64,000 nucleotides of DNA from Bythopirellula polymerisocia (GTDB taxonomy: Bacteria > Planctomycetota > Planctomycetia > Pirellulales > Lacipirellulaceae): positions 1 through 64,000 of the forward strand of contig NZ_SJPS01000011.1 of assembly GCF_007860015.1 (NCBI RefSeq), read 5' to 3'. Position numbers and translations under genes: made by a program. The notes under the pieces are model-generated. The model was not told the DNA's origin and ran no database searches. It worked only from the letters and a program-made list of their open reading frames with translations. Position 1 is the first letter of the stretch. Every line of letters starts with the position of its first letter. Shown piece by piece: positions 36,612-46,143 of the stretch.

Positions 36612-37187
36612 CTAACTGTGCATCCGGGGGAGCGGTTCACGTTCGGACATGATGGCCGCCTCGGCTTCATAGAGTTCCGCCAATCGTGCCTCGACGACAA
36701 CTTCAGGGGCAAAATGTTTCGCTAGCCGGGTGTAAGTCGCGTGGTGGCGGGCTTCGCTTTCAAACAGGCTACGATAAAAGTTCGCCAACTCACGGTCCGC
36801 CACATGTTCCGCGAGAGCTTGGAATCGTTCACAACTGCGAGCCTCAATCAACCCGGCAACCAGCAGGCGATCGACGGCCCGTTCCGGCTCGCTTTTGCGA
36901 ACGTGCGCATGTAATCGACTGCCATACTGGCTCGGCTTGAGTCGGCGGAAGCGTATGCCGCGACGCTCAAGTAGGTCCAATACCATGTGGAAATGTTCGA
37001 GTTCCTCGTTGACGATCTCAGTCATCTCCTGGCAAAGCTCGCGGTCCTCCACATAGTGGAAGATGAGATTCAATGCCGTCCCCGCAGCCTTCTTCTCGCA
37101 ATGGGCGTGGTCAATGAGCACTTCTTCAAGGTTGGAATCAACTTGGGCAAGCCAACTGGCGTCGGTGGGAGCTTTAAGATGGAGCAT
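36612..37187 (-). CDS. miaE: tRNA 2-methylthio-N6-isopentenyladenosine(37) hydroxylase-like protein (MiaE)
   Basis: From the ATG at 37187 the protein has 191 residues, the normal MiaE size; the frame reaches 35 codons further but overlaps the stop of the gene upstream. MiaE is a diiron monooxygenase of the ferritin-like fold hydroxylating ms2i6A37 of tRNA. The iron ligands are visible: E and H in VLIDHAHCEKKAAG, NEELEHFHM, EARSCERFQAL and SEARHHATYTR. It follows the SDR gene by 31 bp on the same strand. Confidence 0.88.
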   Translation of the reverse strand: MLHLKAPTDASWLAQVDSNLEEVLIDHAHCEKKAAGTALNLIFHYVEDRELCQEMTEIVNEELEHFHMVLDLLERRGIRFRRLKPSQYGSRLHAHVRKSEPERAVDRLLVAGLIEARSCERFQALAEHVADRELANFYRSLFESEARHHATYTRLAKHFAPEVVVEARLAELYEAEAAIMSEREPLPRMHS

Positions 37188-37218
37188 GTAAGGGTAACTC
37201 TTATATCGAAATGGGTCA

Positions 37219-38109
37219 TCATCCTCTAGTCGGAGGCACACCTGCCTCCGGGGCGTCCGGTCCAAGGTGTAGGTCAGGCTGGGTCTCGGCATAAGTCAAC
37301 GAATCGCGGGCACACTTCCATACGACCATACGCTGAAATAATTTGGGTGCTAGTCGCTTCACTCGCCAGATCATGCGAACTCGCCAACCCAAGGGCACGA
37401 AGAAGGTTCCTTTCTCTACAGCTCTGAGAGTTTCTTGTGCTATTTTAGAAGATGTCGTGGTGGACAAGTTCGTGTATTTCTGTGCGATTCTTCGAAATAA
37501 ATCGTCGGTAAATTTTCCGCGTTCGAGTAGTTGCGATTGAAAGAAGCCGGGTAGCGCGACCGTGACACCAATACCCGGCTCGTGGAGTTCGTTGAGCAGT
37601 GTCTCCGAGTAAGAGACAACTCCTGCCTTCGCTGTGCTATAAGCCGCCATAGCTGGAGCGCTTAGCAGGGAGGCAACCGAGGCGATATTTACAATCGCGC
37701 CACCAGGCGCGGTCTCACGCATCCAGGGAACCATCGTATGGCAGCCATTGATCACGCCGAACAGGTTTACCTCGCAGACACGTCGAAAATCAGAGAGGGA
37801 AGAATCCCCAATCTTCCCCGCTGCACAGATTCCGGCGTTGTTAATGAGTAAGTCCAACCGGGCCCAGTCAGCACGCAGCTTCTCAAGCAGTATGCTCCAG
37901 GCTGCGAGATCGCAAACATCAAGCTGCTCGACCTGACAGCTACCCCCGGTACTTTCAATCGCCGAATGTGTCTCCTGCGCACCCGCGAGGTCGATGTCTG
38001 CCACGACGACATGCCAGCCCTGAGCAGCCAAGTGCTGGCAAAACTCCCTGCCTAGCCCGCTGGCGCCGCCAGTAACCAGTGCGAGTCGTCGTTCGTGCGG
38101 ACCTTTCAT
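37219..38109 (-). CDS. Short-chain dehydrogenase/reductase
   Basis: NAD(P)-dependent SDR of 296 residues from the ATG at 38109. The Rossmann motif TGGASGLG is near the N-terminus, NNAG follows, a catalytic Ser in IVNIASVASLLSAPAM and the YSTAK catalytic block follow, and the C-terminal helix differs from classical forms with a long basic tail (VRMIWRVKRLAPKLF). The cofactor-preference segment VVVADIDLAG suggests NAD(H) (Asp after the second strand). It probably forms a unit with miaE. The substrate cannot be predicted. Confidence 0.85.
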   Translation of the reverse strand: MKGPHERRLALVTGGASGLGREFCQHLAAQGWHVVVADIDLAGAQETHSAIESTGGSCQVEQLDVCDLAAWSILLEKLRADWARLDLLINNAGICAAGKIGDSSLSDFRRVCEVNLFGVINGCHTMVPWMRETAPGGAIVNIASVASLLSAPAMAAYSTAKAGVVSYSETLLNELHEPGIGVTVALPGFFQSQLLERGKFTDDLFRRIAQKYTNLSTTTSSKIAQETLRAVEKGTFFVPLGWRVRMIWRVKRLAPKLFQRMVVWKCARDSLTYAETQPDLHLGPDAPEAGVPPTRG

Positions 38110-38295
38110 GGGGCTATGATAGCTTTTTTTTTCAGCTACCGCAGGTCTCATAGCCAAACTGCCCGTTTCGCGATGCGACAATTTTGCAGGCTCGTACATC
38201 AGAAGATCGGCGTCGCCGTTCGGGGCTACCCTTACTACAATCCCTATCGTTAGATATGGCTACAGCCTGAGTTTCATTGAAGAGACGAGAATCCT

Positions 38296-39693
38296 GTGCA
38301 ATTACTCTCTTTGAAAGACCGAATCGCGATCCACTTCTGCTTCACCGCGGGAGTATTGCTCAATTTGTCGACTCTGGGATTCTCACAGACCTCTTCCCGT
38401 CCTCCAGTCCAGCAACAATCGCCGACTAACGTCACGAGGGATGCTGTCAGATCCGAGGTGGCTCGTGTGAGCAGCATTTCTGGGGGAGAAGCATTTCGAC
38501 CAAAGAATCCGAAAAATTCTCCGACCATTGTGGTTGCGGATGGTTTTTGTCTGGTAAGTTTGCGTGACCAACGCAAATGGATTCAAGGGAATCCGAACAT
38601 ACAGATTATCATCAATGACAAGATATATCTTTTTGCTGGGATGCGCGAACGTGACATTTTTGCCGCTGATCCTGAACATTATTTTCCCGTGCTGGATGGA
38701 GATTCGATCGTCACATTTGTAGAGAGCGGCAAGAGAATCTCGGGGAGCCTGCAATATGGATTGACTTACCGAGATCGAATCTATTTCTTTTGCAGTGCGT
38801 CCGAGCTTGCGAAATTCCAGGCTCAGCCAGATCGATTTTTGAATGCCGATCTGGTCGATCAGGGTCACTGCGTGGTTAGCAAGGTCGACGAGCAGAAGCT
38901 TGTTCCTGGCCTGCCTGAAACGGTCTTGACTCTTGATGGCCTTCGCTACTTTTTTGCCTCGGCACTGCATCGCAAGATTTTTGCTTCCAACCTTCAACGC
39001 TATGTGGATTCGACCGAGGCAACGCACCGAGACTTAGAAGTGCGAGTGGGTTCAAGCGAAGGTGCAGGTCTAAGTCATGGTCTTGATAAGAATCCGAAAA
39101 GTGTAAGTGACTACTCTCGCATTGAAGCGAATCCGAAGGATACGTCGACTTCAAACAATTCGTTGGATTCAGAAGAAGACACCTATGTTCGAGCGGCCGT
39201 CTCGGGCTACTGCCCAGTCTCCATCCGCAAACAAGGCGTCTGGGTTCGCGGGAAATCGAGATATGAAGCCACTTTTGACGGAAAAATCTATCACATGGCT
39301 GGCCCCGAAGAACTTACTCAATTTCGAGACAATCCAGTGGAGTATCTCCCAGTACTAGGAGGCGACAGCATAGTCTCATTCGCTGACCAAGCAGTACGAG
39401 TTCCCGGAAGTGCTTATCATCCTCTCATTGCCGGAGACAGATTGTTCTTATTTGCTGATGCAGTGGAAAAGCAGACCTTCAAAGACAATCCAGATCTCTA
39501 CGAAAACGCCGACATAGCTCTTTCCGGAAATTGCATCGTAACTCTCCTAGAAGAACAGCGAGAAGAACCGGGTCTACCCGACTTTGAAACACTGTTTCAA
39601 GGGCTCAGATATCGCTTTACTTCGCAGATAACGATGGACCAATTTCTTGCCGAGCCAGAGATATATGTCGGTCAACACTCGGTAGCCCAATAA
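38296..39693 (+). CDS. Secreted protein of six YHS-like units
   Basis: Opens with GTG after GAGACGAG and has a signal peptide (CFTAGVLLNLSTLGFSQ). Residues 82-237 and 303-457 are two triplets of a repeating unit of about 50 residues with the pattern C.V....W or similar, then DG(K/R).Y.F.., then F...P..Y. Units run at 82-130, 133-182, 187-237, 303-350, 353-402 and 407-457; the two triplets align to each other, so the protein arose by triplication followed by a duplication. The unit resembles the YHS domain (metal or redox related in P-type ATPases). Only some units keep a cysteine. Function unknown. Confidence 0.7.
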   Translation: MQLLSLKDRIAIHFCFTAGVLLNLSTLGFSQTSSRPPVQQQSPTNVTRDAVRSEVARVSSISGGEAFRPKNPKNSPTIVVADGFCLVSLRDQRKWIQGNPNIQIIINDKIYLFAGMRERDIFAADPEHYFPVLDGDSIVTFVESGKRISGSLQYGLTYRDRIYFFCSASELAKFQAQPDRFLNADLVDQGHCVVSKVDEQKLVPGLPETVLTLDGLRYFFASALHRKIFASNLQRYVDSTEATHRDLEVRVGSSEGAGLSHGLDKNPKSVSDYSRIEANPKDTSTSNNSLDSEEDTYVRAAVSGYCPVSIRKQGVWVRGKSRYEATFDGKIYHMAGPEELTQFRDNPVEYLPVLGGDSIVSFADQAVRVPGSAYHPLIAGDRLFLFADAVEKQTFKDNPDLYENADIALSGNCIVTLLEEQREEPGLPDFETLFQGLRYRFTSQITMDQFLAEPEIYVGQHSVAQ

Positions 39694-41003
39694 CCGCCTC
39701 GCGCGTGGTCGAATTGGGCAGCGAATCCGCGAATAGCGGGATTGAAAGTACCTGCTCGATAGACCTCTCTTCCCATAACCCACGTTCTTACGGGCCATCC
39801 TGTTAACGTTTCTCCATGCCAGGCACTCCAACCACACTTGGTGATTTGCTCTTCATTGCGGATTTGGTGACGAAGCGAAAGATCAACCAGTACGAGATCA
39901 GCGTCGTAGCCCTCGGCAATACGGCCTTTGCCAACAATGTCCCAAACTCGTGCCGGCGCGTCGCACATCCAGTGTACCACTTGTTCGAGAGAGCAATTAT
40001 CTAGGTGGACCTGATTGAGGAGAAGCGCCAGGCTATTCTCTACGCAAGGCATTCCTGAGGGTGAGAGGGGATAAGGTTGATGTTTTTCTTCGAGGGTGTG
40101 AGGCGCATGGTCCGTGGCAACCACTTGGATCGCACCACTTATTAGCCCCTGCCAAATTTGTGCATTGTCCTCTGCAGATTTGACTGAAGGGTTCGCCTGC
40201 AACAAGGTTCCCAGCCGCGGGTAATCTTCCGTGTTTAGAAATAAATGATGAGGACAAGCTTCGGCCGTGATGAGACCTCCATGATCCCTCAATAGCTCAA
40301 TCTCAGCACCCGTTGAGACATGCAGCACATGAAACCGGTGATGATGTCGATGTGCCAAGTCGAGCGCACGACGCGTAGCGGTCACAGCGGCAGAAACATT
40401 TCGAATTCGGGAGTGATCGGCCACGTCACTAGTCCCAGCGAACTTTGCCTTATTGGCCTGAACCGTGGACTCGTCTTCACAATGCGCGGTAATGGGCAAC
40501 GCTGTTTCGGCAAAGATGCGTTCCAAGGCCTCTTGCGAATCAACGAGCAGGTCCCCGGTGCTTGAACCGATGAAAATCTTGATACCAGGCGTGTCCGTGG
40601 CAAGAGAGAGTTCTTCGATATTCTCAGGCGTTGCTCCGATATAGAACCCATAATTGACGAGGGATTTTTCCGCTGCTAGCGCACGCTTTTCGGCGAGCCG
40701 CTCCCTTGTGGTAGTGGTAGGGGTCGTATTGGGCATCTCCAGAAAAGTTGTGATCCCTCCTTTGGCGCAGGCTTTTGAGGCGGTGCCCAGGTCCTCCTTG
40801 TGGGTCAACCCAGGCTCGCGAAAATGAACCTGGTCATCGATCACACCAGGAATCAGATGCAGCCCGGCGGCATCGACCACCTCATCGACGCGAATGTGTG
40901 CCGCCGCATCCACGCTGGCAATACGGCTGTTATCGACAAGAACTGAAACAGACTCAATTCCTGTCGGCAAGACAACTTGGGCGTTCTTTATGAGAGTTTT
41001 CAT
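39672..41003 (-). CDS. pyrC: Dihydroorotase (pyrC-like, Gln variant of the metal motif)
   Basis: Cyclises N-carbamoyl-aspartate to dihydroorotate in pyrimidine synthesis. The 443-residue protein (ATG at 41003, 20 codons inside the open frame) has amidohydrolase features: GVIDDQVHFREPGLTHKED, MPNTTPTT, KIFIGSSTGDLL, AHCED, HVLHVSTGAE and the ATDHAPHT block. The usual HxH metal motif (HVHFREPG) reads QVHFREPG: the first histidine is Gln. I remember the same form in Bacteroidetes dihydroorotases, so it is probably a functional subclass. The last 22 bp overlap the stop of the convergent six-YHS gene. Confidence 0.85.
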   Translation of the reverse strand: MKTLIKNAQVVLPTGIESVSVLVDNSRIASVDAAAHIRVDEVVDAAGLHLIPGVIDDQVHFREPGLTHKEDLGTASKACAKGGITTFLEMPNTTPTTTTRERLAEKRALAAEKSLVNYGFYIGATPENIEELSLATDTPGIKIFIGSSTGDLLVDSQEALERIFAETALPITAHCEDESTVQANKAKFAGTSDVADHSRIRNVSAAVTATRRALDLAHRHHHRFHVLHVSTGAEIELLRDHGGLITAEACPHHLFLNTEDYPRLGTLLQANPSVKSAEDNAQIWQGLISGAIQVVATDHAPHTLEEKHQPYPLSPSGMPCVENSLALLLNQVHLDNCSLEQVVHWMCDAPARVWDIVGKGRIAEGYDADLVLVDLSLRHQIRNEEQITKCGWSAWHGETLTGWPVRTWVMGREVYRAGTFNPAIRGFAAQFDHARGGYWATEC

Positions 41004-41450
41004 GGGCGTTGCAATACATAAAGCGCGGTCATTGTGGCATATTAGATTAGTCCCGTCGACCATAGTCAGGTCATTATCTTAGAGTTTAATGCAGATCTAA
41101 TTATCAAAGTAGAAAGCGTTTTCTAAGATGAATCCGATGCCACTCACGCCTGAGATCGCGGCAGTTCGTAGGCGGGAAATCTAGTTCGAGGAACTTTAGC
41201 AAGCGATAGCGGATCCATTCAGCTTTGTTGCCTATGCCATGACCTACAGCACGCCTAAAGATATGGCGATAGTCCGTAAATACTTATCCGACGAGGAACT
41301 TGCGTCATGCCTGATCAACGACCCACCAGGTATCTTTGACGGTCGAAGTTGGGCCAACTGGAATCTGAAGTTTGGTCGATATTCTACAACTGTGTGCCAA
41401 TGCGGGTCATCCTGGATTAGGCGATGCTTGTCGAACAAAACTTCTGCCCA
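41004..41450. other. Gene-free stretch containing a decayed gene
   Basis: 447 bp between pyrC and corA. Its only recognisable content is the decayed reading frame listed separately. The rest holds no supported feature. Confidence 0.4.
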
Positions 41451-41454
41451 CTAA
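41161..41454 (+). pseudogene. Decayed small protein gene
   Basis: A frame interrupted by TAG codons (41182, 41197) reads on through QAIADPFSFVAYAMTYSTPKDMAIVRKYLSDEEL and DPPGIFDGRSWANWNLKFGRY, which looks like a real protein segment and resembles a small planctomycete family ending in a short polar tail. The C-terminus seems shifted: a +1 frame would read VPMRVILD then stop. The ATG at 41239 gives a 71-codon frame covering only the remnant. The interrupted frame suggests a pseudogene; a genuine short gene starting at 41239 is the alternative. Confidence 0.35.
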
Positions 41455-42602
41455 GGGATTTCGCCATTAGCATGAGACTTGTTGTTAACTGTCGTGAATG
41501 AACTCAGCCAGCCTTTTCTACGGAAAAATAGGAGTTGGCCGATTGTCACACCACTCATCAACAGCAGCACCGCAGGGTAACCGTATCGCCACTTTAGTTC
41601 GGGCATGTTCCAGGAGGAGACATCAGGGTCGAAATTCATGCCGTACAATCCTACCATGAAACTTAGGGGGATAAAAATCGTCGAAATGATGGTCAGCACC
41701 TTCATCACTTCATTCATCCGGTTGCCAACCTCCGTGGAGTAGAAGTCGCGTAGGTCGGAACATGCTTCGCGGTAACTTTCCAATGAATCGATGATCCTGA
41801 CGACATGATCGTGGCAATCCCGCAGATAGATACTTGTTTCTGGAGTGATGAGCCATTCATGGCGGTTTGTCAGGGAATCGACAGCGTCACGCAGGGGCCA
41901 GACAATTCGTCGTAAGAGGCGCAAATCATGCCTCAGACCATGCAAACGAATTATTAAGGGACGCGACGGCCCCCCTTCCAATTCGACGTCAATTCGGTCG
42001 ATCTGATCGCCAATTCTTTCTAGCGAAGGGAAGTAGCTATCAATCAACGCATCGAGCAACGCGTACATGAGATAATCAGTCCCCATGTCACGCAAAGCAC
42101 GACCGGTGAATTGAAGTCGATCGCGAATCGTATCAAAACAATCGCTCGGATGCTCGCGCCAACTGATAACAAAGTCTTTTCCCACAAAGAAGCTGGCTTG
42201 TTCGAAAGTATGCTTCTTACCATGACGAGGGAACTGGCAAACTAGAAACAGATGATCCTTGAAGTTTTCGACTTTAGCCCTTTGCGGAATATTGACCACA
42301 TCCTCCAAGGCCAATCTGTGGATACCGAAAAGTTTGCCAATTTGCTCGAAGAGTGTTTCGTCTCCCATGCCGACGATATCTACCCATTGAACAGGATGCT
42401 TTCCCCGCATCTTCTGAACATCCTCGAAGGTGCAGTTCTGTTTATCTTCGAGCTCCGCAGGACCATAACAAGTCATGCGAATGGTGGGTTTTATAGCTCC
42501 CGCGGGGATGTGTATTGCACCTGGTCGAGCCGCCGGTTTCGACTTCCGCCGATAGCCCTTGGTGAACATGCTTGTGCCGCCATTATGTGAATGATGTGTC
42601 AT
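41451..42602 (-). CDS. corA: CorA magnesium/cobalt transporter
   Basis: Divalent cation channel of the cytoplasmic membrane, pentameric. The 383-residue protein has the cytoplasmic funnel domain and two C-terminal helices; the signature YGMNFD stands between LTIISTIFIPLSFMVGL and the second membrane helix (YPAVLLLMSGVTIGQLLFF). The N-terminal 25 residues are basic and Pro-rich. AGGA 7 nt before the ATG at 42602 supports the start. Single gene next to an MscS-type channel on the same strand (60 bp apart), so both are membrane ion-flux genes. Confidence 0.92.
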   Translation of the reverse strand: MTHHSHNGGTSMFTKGYRRKSKPAARPGAIHIPAGAIKPTIRMTCYGPAELEDKQNCTFEDVQKMRGKHPVQWVDIVGMGDETLFEQIGKLFGIHRLALEDVVNIPQRAKVENFKDHLFLVCQFPRHGKKHTFEQASFFVGKDFVISWREHPSDCFDTIRDRLQFTGRALRDMGTDYLMYALLDALIDSYFPSLERIGDQIDRIDVELEGGPSRPLIIRLHGLRHDLRLLRRIVWPLRDAVDSLTNRHEWLITPETSIYLRDCHDHVVRIIDSLESYREACSDLRDFYSTEVGNRMNEVMKVLTIISTIFIPLSFMVGLYGMNFDPDVSSWNMPELKWRYGYPAVLLLMSGVTIGQLLFFRRKGWLSSFTTVNNKSHANGEIP

Positions 42603-42662
42603 AATTCATCCTGAATTGAATCTAAAGAATCTAAGTGTTTACGGAGCTTCCTGGCTCTCAGA

Positions 42663-44969
42663 TCAAGCCTGAACATTGTCTGCCATCTGGACCACCAAGG
42701 GAGAAGTCGTATTGAGATGGACATCTCTTTGAGGAAACGCCACAGTGATCCCTTCCTCGGCAAAGAGTTGCGTAATCTGATAGCGGACCGCACTTTCGAT
42801 CTGTCGGCGATCCATCATTGTTCTCATGCGGATCCAGAAGTGGACTTCAAACTCCAATGCGTTGTCTCCGAAATTCTTAAACAGCACGATTGGAGGCGGC
42901 TCTTTCGAAGCCCGACCCGTTTCGACGACCGCTCGTCGCAACAGCTGGGCAACGGCAATCACAGGAGACCCATAGGCAACTCCTACAGCCACAAAGGTCC
43001 GCATCTTGTCACTCGACAAGGTAAAATTTATCACATTGTCCTGCAAGAACGTGCTGTTAGGCACGATGATTTCCAGATTGTCACCCGTCCGGATCCGTGT
43101 GCTGCGGGCACCAATGTGTTCGACATTGCCATAGAGATCGCCAATTTGAATCAGGTCGCCAATCTTCACGGGACGCTCAGCATGGAGAATCAAACCGCTG
43201 ATAAAATTGTTGATAATGTTCTGGCTACCAAAGCCGATTCCCAATGCGACGGCACCACCCAAAACCGTAAAAGCCGTTAAGGGGACCCTGACTACGTTGA
43301 GAGCCAACAGCGAAAACAGCACGATCAGCAAGTAAAACGATAAGCTTTGGACCGTCGCAGCACCGCTGGCGTCGATGTCCATTCTGCCTAACAGATACTT
43401 GCCCAACCAACGACTGATGACTCGGGCAATCAAAAAACCCACAAAAAAAAGCAGCAGCGCTTTGACTACTTTCTGGATGGTTACCGGCTGTTCAAAGGAA
43501 CCCAGCTCGGTGTTCCACAGAGCCTCGAGTTTGTCCCAGAATTCATGGATTCTTTCTCTGGCTGTTGCCGTGAGGGAGTCGGTAGTCATTTGGCGAGCCA
43601 GTTTAGACTGCAAGTGCAAGGCAGCCTCGATGCTGCGCAAATTGTCTTCCTGCGACTGGATCAAGCCCTCCAAGGCGGTCAATTGCTGAGCGTACCAGTT
43701 GGGAAGGGGGGATCCTTCTTCAGCCGAGCTGAGTTTCTTCTTTATCGCGGCGTGTTGATTACGCAGGTCCTCCAACTTCCCGTTAGCAGAACGCTGCTCG
43801 CCTGCCAACTGAGATAGGGCCCGCTCGTTTTCTTCCTTCCAGTCAGAGAGGGTATCTTTTTCTGGTTGTTTCAAGAATAATTGCTGTCGACGTTTCCAGA
43901 CCTGTTGAGAATCTTCGATTCTTTTCAGAGCGATCTTTAATTCCTCTTCGCGCTCATCCAGATCGCTACGCCCCAACTGATAGGCGAGCAATTCCTCCTG
44001 CAACGTTGCTTTGTCGCCTGTAGAGGCATCGAGCTGCCGCTGCGTGCGCATCCATTGCTCTTCCAAATACTTGCGACGAGTATCGCTTCTTTTCGCGGTA
44101 GAAAGCGTGTTTTTCAACTCATTTGCTTGCTCGTCTAGCTTTTGGAGTTGCTTGTTCAGCTCAACCTGATCGAATTTAGCATTGTCAGCGAGAACCTGGG
44201 TCTTCTCTTCCAGTTCTTTGAGAATCAATTCTTGCGACTCTCGAGCCAGGCGAGCCGTCAGCAACTCTGCTTCGCGACGTCGAACTGTCGCTTCCGCGAC
44301 TTCTGCGGCCAGCGCTGCGACGACATATTTTTGATTGAGAGGAATTCGCCGTACATCGCCATTGCTTTCGTCCAAGGTCTCCTTGGCGATTCGACGCGCA
44401 CTTTCTAATTCCTTAGACTCTTTGCGGGCGTTCTCTAGTTCCTGAAGGGCCCCCTTTTCACGAACCTTAAGGCGCTTGAGCCGCCCCTTGGCTTCATCGA
44501 GTTGGTCGCGTGTTGCGTCCAGGAGAAGAAATGAAGATGCCTCGGAATCGGGCAACCCCTGTAGCAAGAAACCCTCCAAGTTGGTTTGTGCTTCGTCCCG
44601 TTTCGCTTCAGCAACATCAACTTCTGCTTCCGAGGACGCAACCTGACCGAGGGTAAGCTCAAGCCTATCCAAGAGATCGACCTGTTGCACGATCGCAGCG
44701 GAGGGCTCCTGATCGGCTACCTGGGCTTTGGTTACCAAGGACTCTGCTTCGACCAGACGCTGCTTTACTCCTTCGATCCATTCTGCTACTGGCCGAGCAG
44801 ACTTTTCTTGGGGGTCACCCTTTGTTTCTAAAATCGAAGTCGGACCGGGAAGTTGCCCATACCCAGATCGGGTCAGAAAGCACGCATCTATCCAGACAAG
44901 TGCCACCAACGCCAGCAGCACCAGCCTGCAATTGGAGAAAAACAATAGTTGCCTCGGCCACAGCTTCAT
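42663..44969 (-). CDS. Large MscS-family mechanosensitive channel (MscK-like)
   Basis: Starting at the ATG at 44969 (768 residues; the frame is open to 45107 but the signal peptide begins here: RLVLLALVALVWIDACFL). A long periplasmic coiled-coil region (about residues 60-450; repeated E/K/Q-rich helices, e.g. ELNKQLQKLDEQANELKN) precedes the MscS core: the pore helix segment VPLTAFTVLGGAVALGIGFGSQNIINNFISGLIL, the RPVKIGDLIQIGDLYGNV beta domain and the C-terminal cytoplasmic part. These are osmotic safety valves; MscK is potassium-regulated in E. coli, not shown here. Confidence 0.88.
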   Translation of the reverse strand: MKLWPRQLLFFSNCRLVLLALVALVWIDACFLTRSGYGQLPGPTSILETKGDPQEKSARPVAEWIEGVKQRLVEAESLVTKAQVADQEPSAAIVQQVDLLDRLELTLGQVASSEAEVDVAEAKRDEAQTNLEGFLLQGLPDSEASSFLLLDATRDQLDEAKGRLKRLKVREKGALQELENARKESKELESARRIAKETLDESNGDVRRIPLNQKYVVAALAAEVAEATVRRREAELLTARLARESQELILKELEEKTQVLADNAKFDQVELNKQLQKLDEQANELKNTLSTAKRSDTRRKYLEEQWMRTQRQLDASTGDKATLQEELLAYQLGRSDLDEREEELKIALKRIEDSQQVWKRRQQLFLKQPEKDTLSDWKEENERALSQLAGEQRSANGKLEDLRNQHAAIKKKLSSAEEGSPLPNWYAQQLTALEGLIQSQEDNLRSIEAALHLQSKLARQMTTDSLTATARERIHEFWDKLEALWNTELGSFEQPVTIQKVVKALLLFFVGFLIARVISRWLGKYLLGRMDIDASGAATVQSLSFYLLIVLFSLLALNVVRVPLTAFTVLGGAVALGIGFGSQNIINNFISGLILHAERPVKIGDLIQIGDLYGNVEHIGARSTRIRTGDNLEIIVPNSTFLQDNVINFTLSSDKMRTFVAVGVAYGSPVIAVAQLLRRAVVETGRASKEPPPIVLFKNFGDNALEFEVHFWIRMRTMMDRRQIESAVRYQITQLFAEEGITVAFPQRDVHLNTTSPLVVQMADNVQA

Positions 44970-45331
44970 GGAAAAATCAATTCTAGTCACACGCGCTACT
45001 CGGAATGGTTCTGCCAAGATATGCCACCTTCCCCGGTGCTCAAACAGCAACTTTTTTGATGACCTGGCGGACTCAAGTGGCAAAGTCTCTAAACCAGAGT
45101 AAGTCACGCGTTTGATCTAAGATGGCCTTGATCCGTGAGGGAGGGCAGATCAGAGAGATCGCACCGATAATCCGATCTTTTTCCTTTAAATGAACCTCTT
45201 CTGGCGGTTTCTTTCGAGAGTATTGGCCTTCGAGGATTGCTAGCTAGCCGCTACAATCCGCCCCCCCCTGGGATGCCGCCAATAATGGCATCTCTACCTC
45301 CAATCGGATGCTCGCCTTGGCGAGTTCGTTT
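44970..45331. other. Intergenic region between the MscS-type gene and the metallopeptidase gene
   Basis: 362 bp between divergent genes. It holds a C8 run (45261-45268). No promoter hexamers strong enough to report, no RNA gene, and no coding frame that I can support. Confidence 0.4.
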
Positions 45332-46123
45332 ATGCGACAGTCGTCGATATTTCTGGTGCTTTTCTCAGCGAGTATCACGTTGGCCGGTTGCATGCTCGTG
45401 CGACCCAATCAGCATTGGGAACCATTTCCTCATGAAATAGTTCGCAATCAGTTGGTAATTCATAGCGATGCACAGATTTCTCGGAATCAACGATTGCTAG
45501 GCGAGTTGGCTGACCAACGCATGCTTATCAATTCCAAGTTGGGACTCGCCCCGACGGAAACGCCGATCCATGTCTATCTCTACGCTGATGAAGATGCTTA
45601 CACCGCCTTCATGAACCTACGATTCCCCGAAATGGCGTCGCGACGGGCAATCTTTGTCGGCACGGACTCACAGCTCTCCGTCTATGCCTATTGGGGCGAT
45701 CATGTGGCTGAAGATTTGCGGCATGAAGTATCACACGGCTACCTGCATGCTGCCGTGCCGAATCTGCCGTTGTGGCTCGATGAAGGGTTAGCGGAATACT
45801 TTGAAGTCGGCGCCGGTCGCCAGGGTTTCAATACAGCCCACGCTCAACTGCTGGCGGCTCAAGCGAATGAGAATAACTGGCAGCCAGAATTAACGCGTCT
45901 GGAAGCACTCAACTCTGCTGCGGACATGACCCAGCAAGACTACGCGGAGTCGTGGGCGTGGGTTCACTATCTCTTAGAATCGGATGAGCGGTCCATGGTG
46001 CTCACCGACTATCTACATGATCTAGCCGATGGCAATCCTACCGAACCGCTCAGCACGCGAATTGGGCGACGACTCATCGTGCCGCAGAGCGCGCTGGCTG
46101 AGCATATTCGAATGCTTCGTTAG
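45332..46123 (+). CDS. Lipoprotein with gluzincin-type metallopeptidase motif (DUF1570-like)
   Basis: The ATG at 45332 gives 263 residues with a lipoprotein signal (FLVLFSASITLAGC); an ATG 8 codons upstream is also in frame. The motif DLRHEVSHGYLH followed about 12 residues later by DEGLAEYFE fits gluzincins (HExxH plus distal Glu) and the DUF1570 family as I remember it. C-terminal helices follow (LEALNSAADMTQQDYAESWAWVHYLL). Activity is not shown for this family; periplasmic peptidase is a plausible inference. Confidence 0.78.
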   Translation: MRQSSIFLVLFSASITLAGCMLVRPNQHWEPFPHEIVRNQLVIHSDAQISRNQRLLGELADQRMLINSKLGLAPTETPIHVYLYADEDAYTAFMNLRFPEMASRRAIFVGTDSQLSVYAYWGDHVAEDLRHEVSHGYLHAAVPNLPLWLDEGLAEYFEVGAGRQGFNTAHAQLLAAQANENNWQPELTRLEALNSAADMTQQDYAESWAWVHYLLESDERSMVLTDYLHDLADGNPTEPLSTRIGRRLIVPQSALAEHIRMLR

Positions 46124-46143
46124 GAAGTGTAGTTGGTTTTAGC

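Noticed and set aside
45261..45268. C8 run upstream of the metallopeptidase gene
   Set aside because: It is about 60 bp from the start codon and not in a ribosome site or reading frame, so a switching role has no support.
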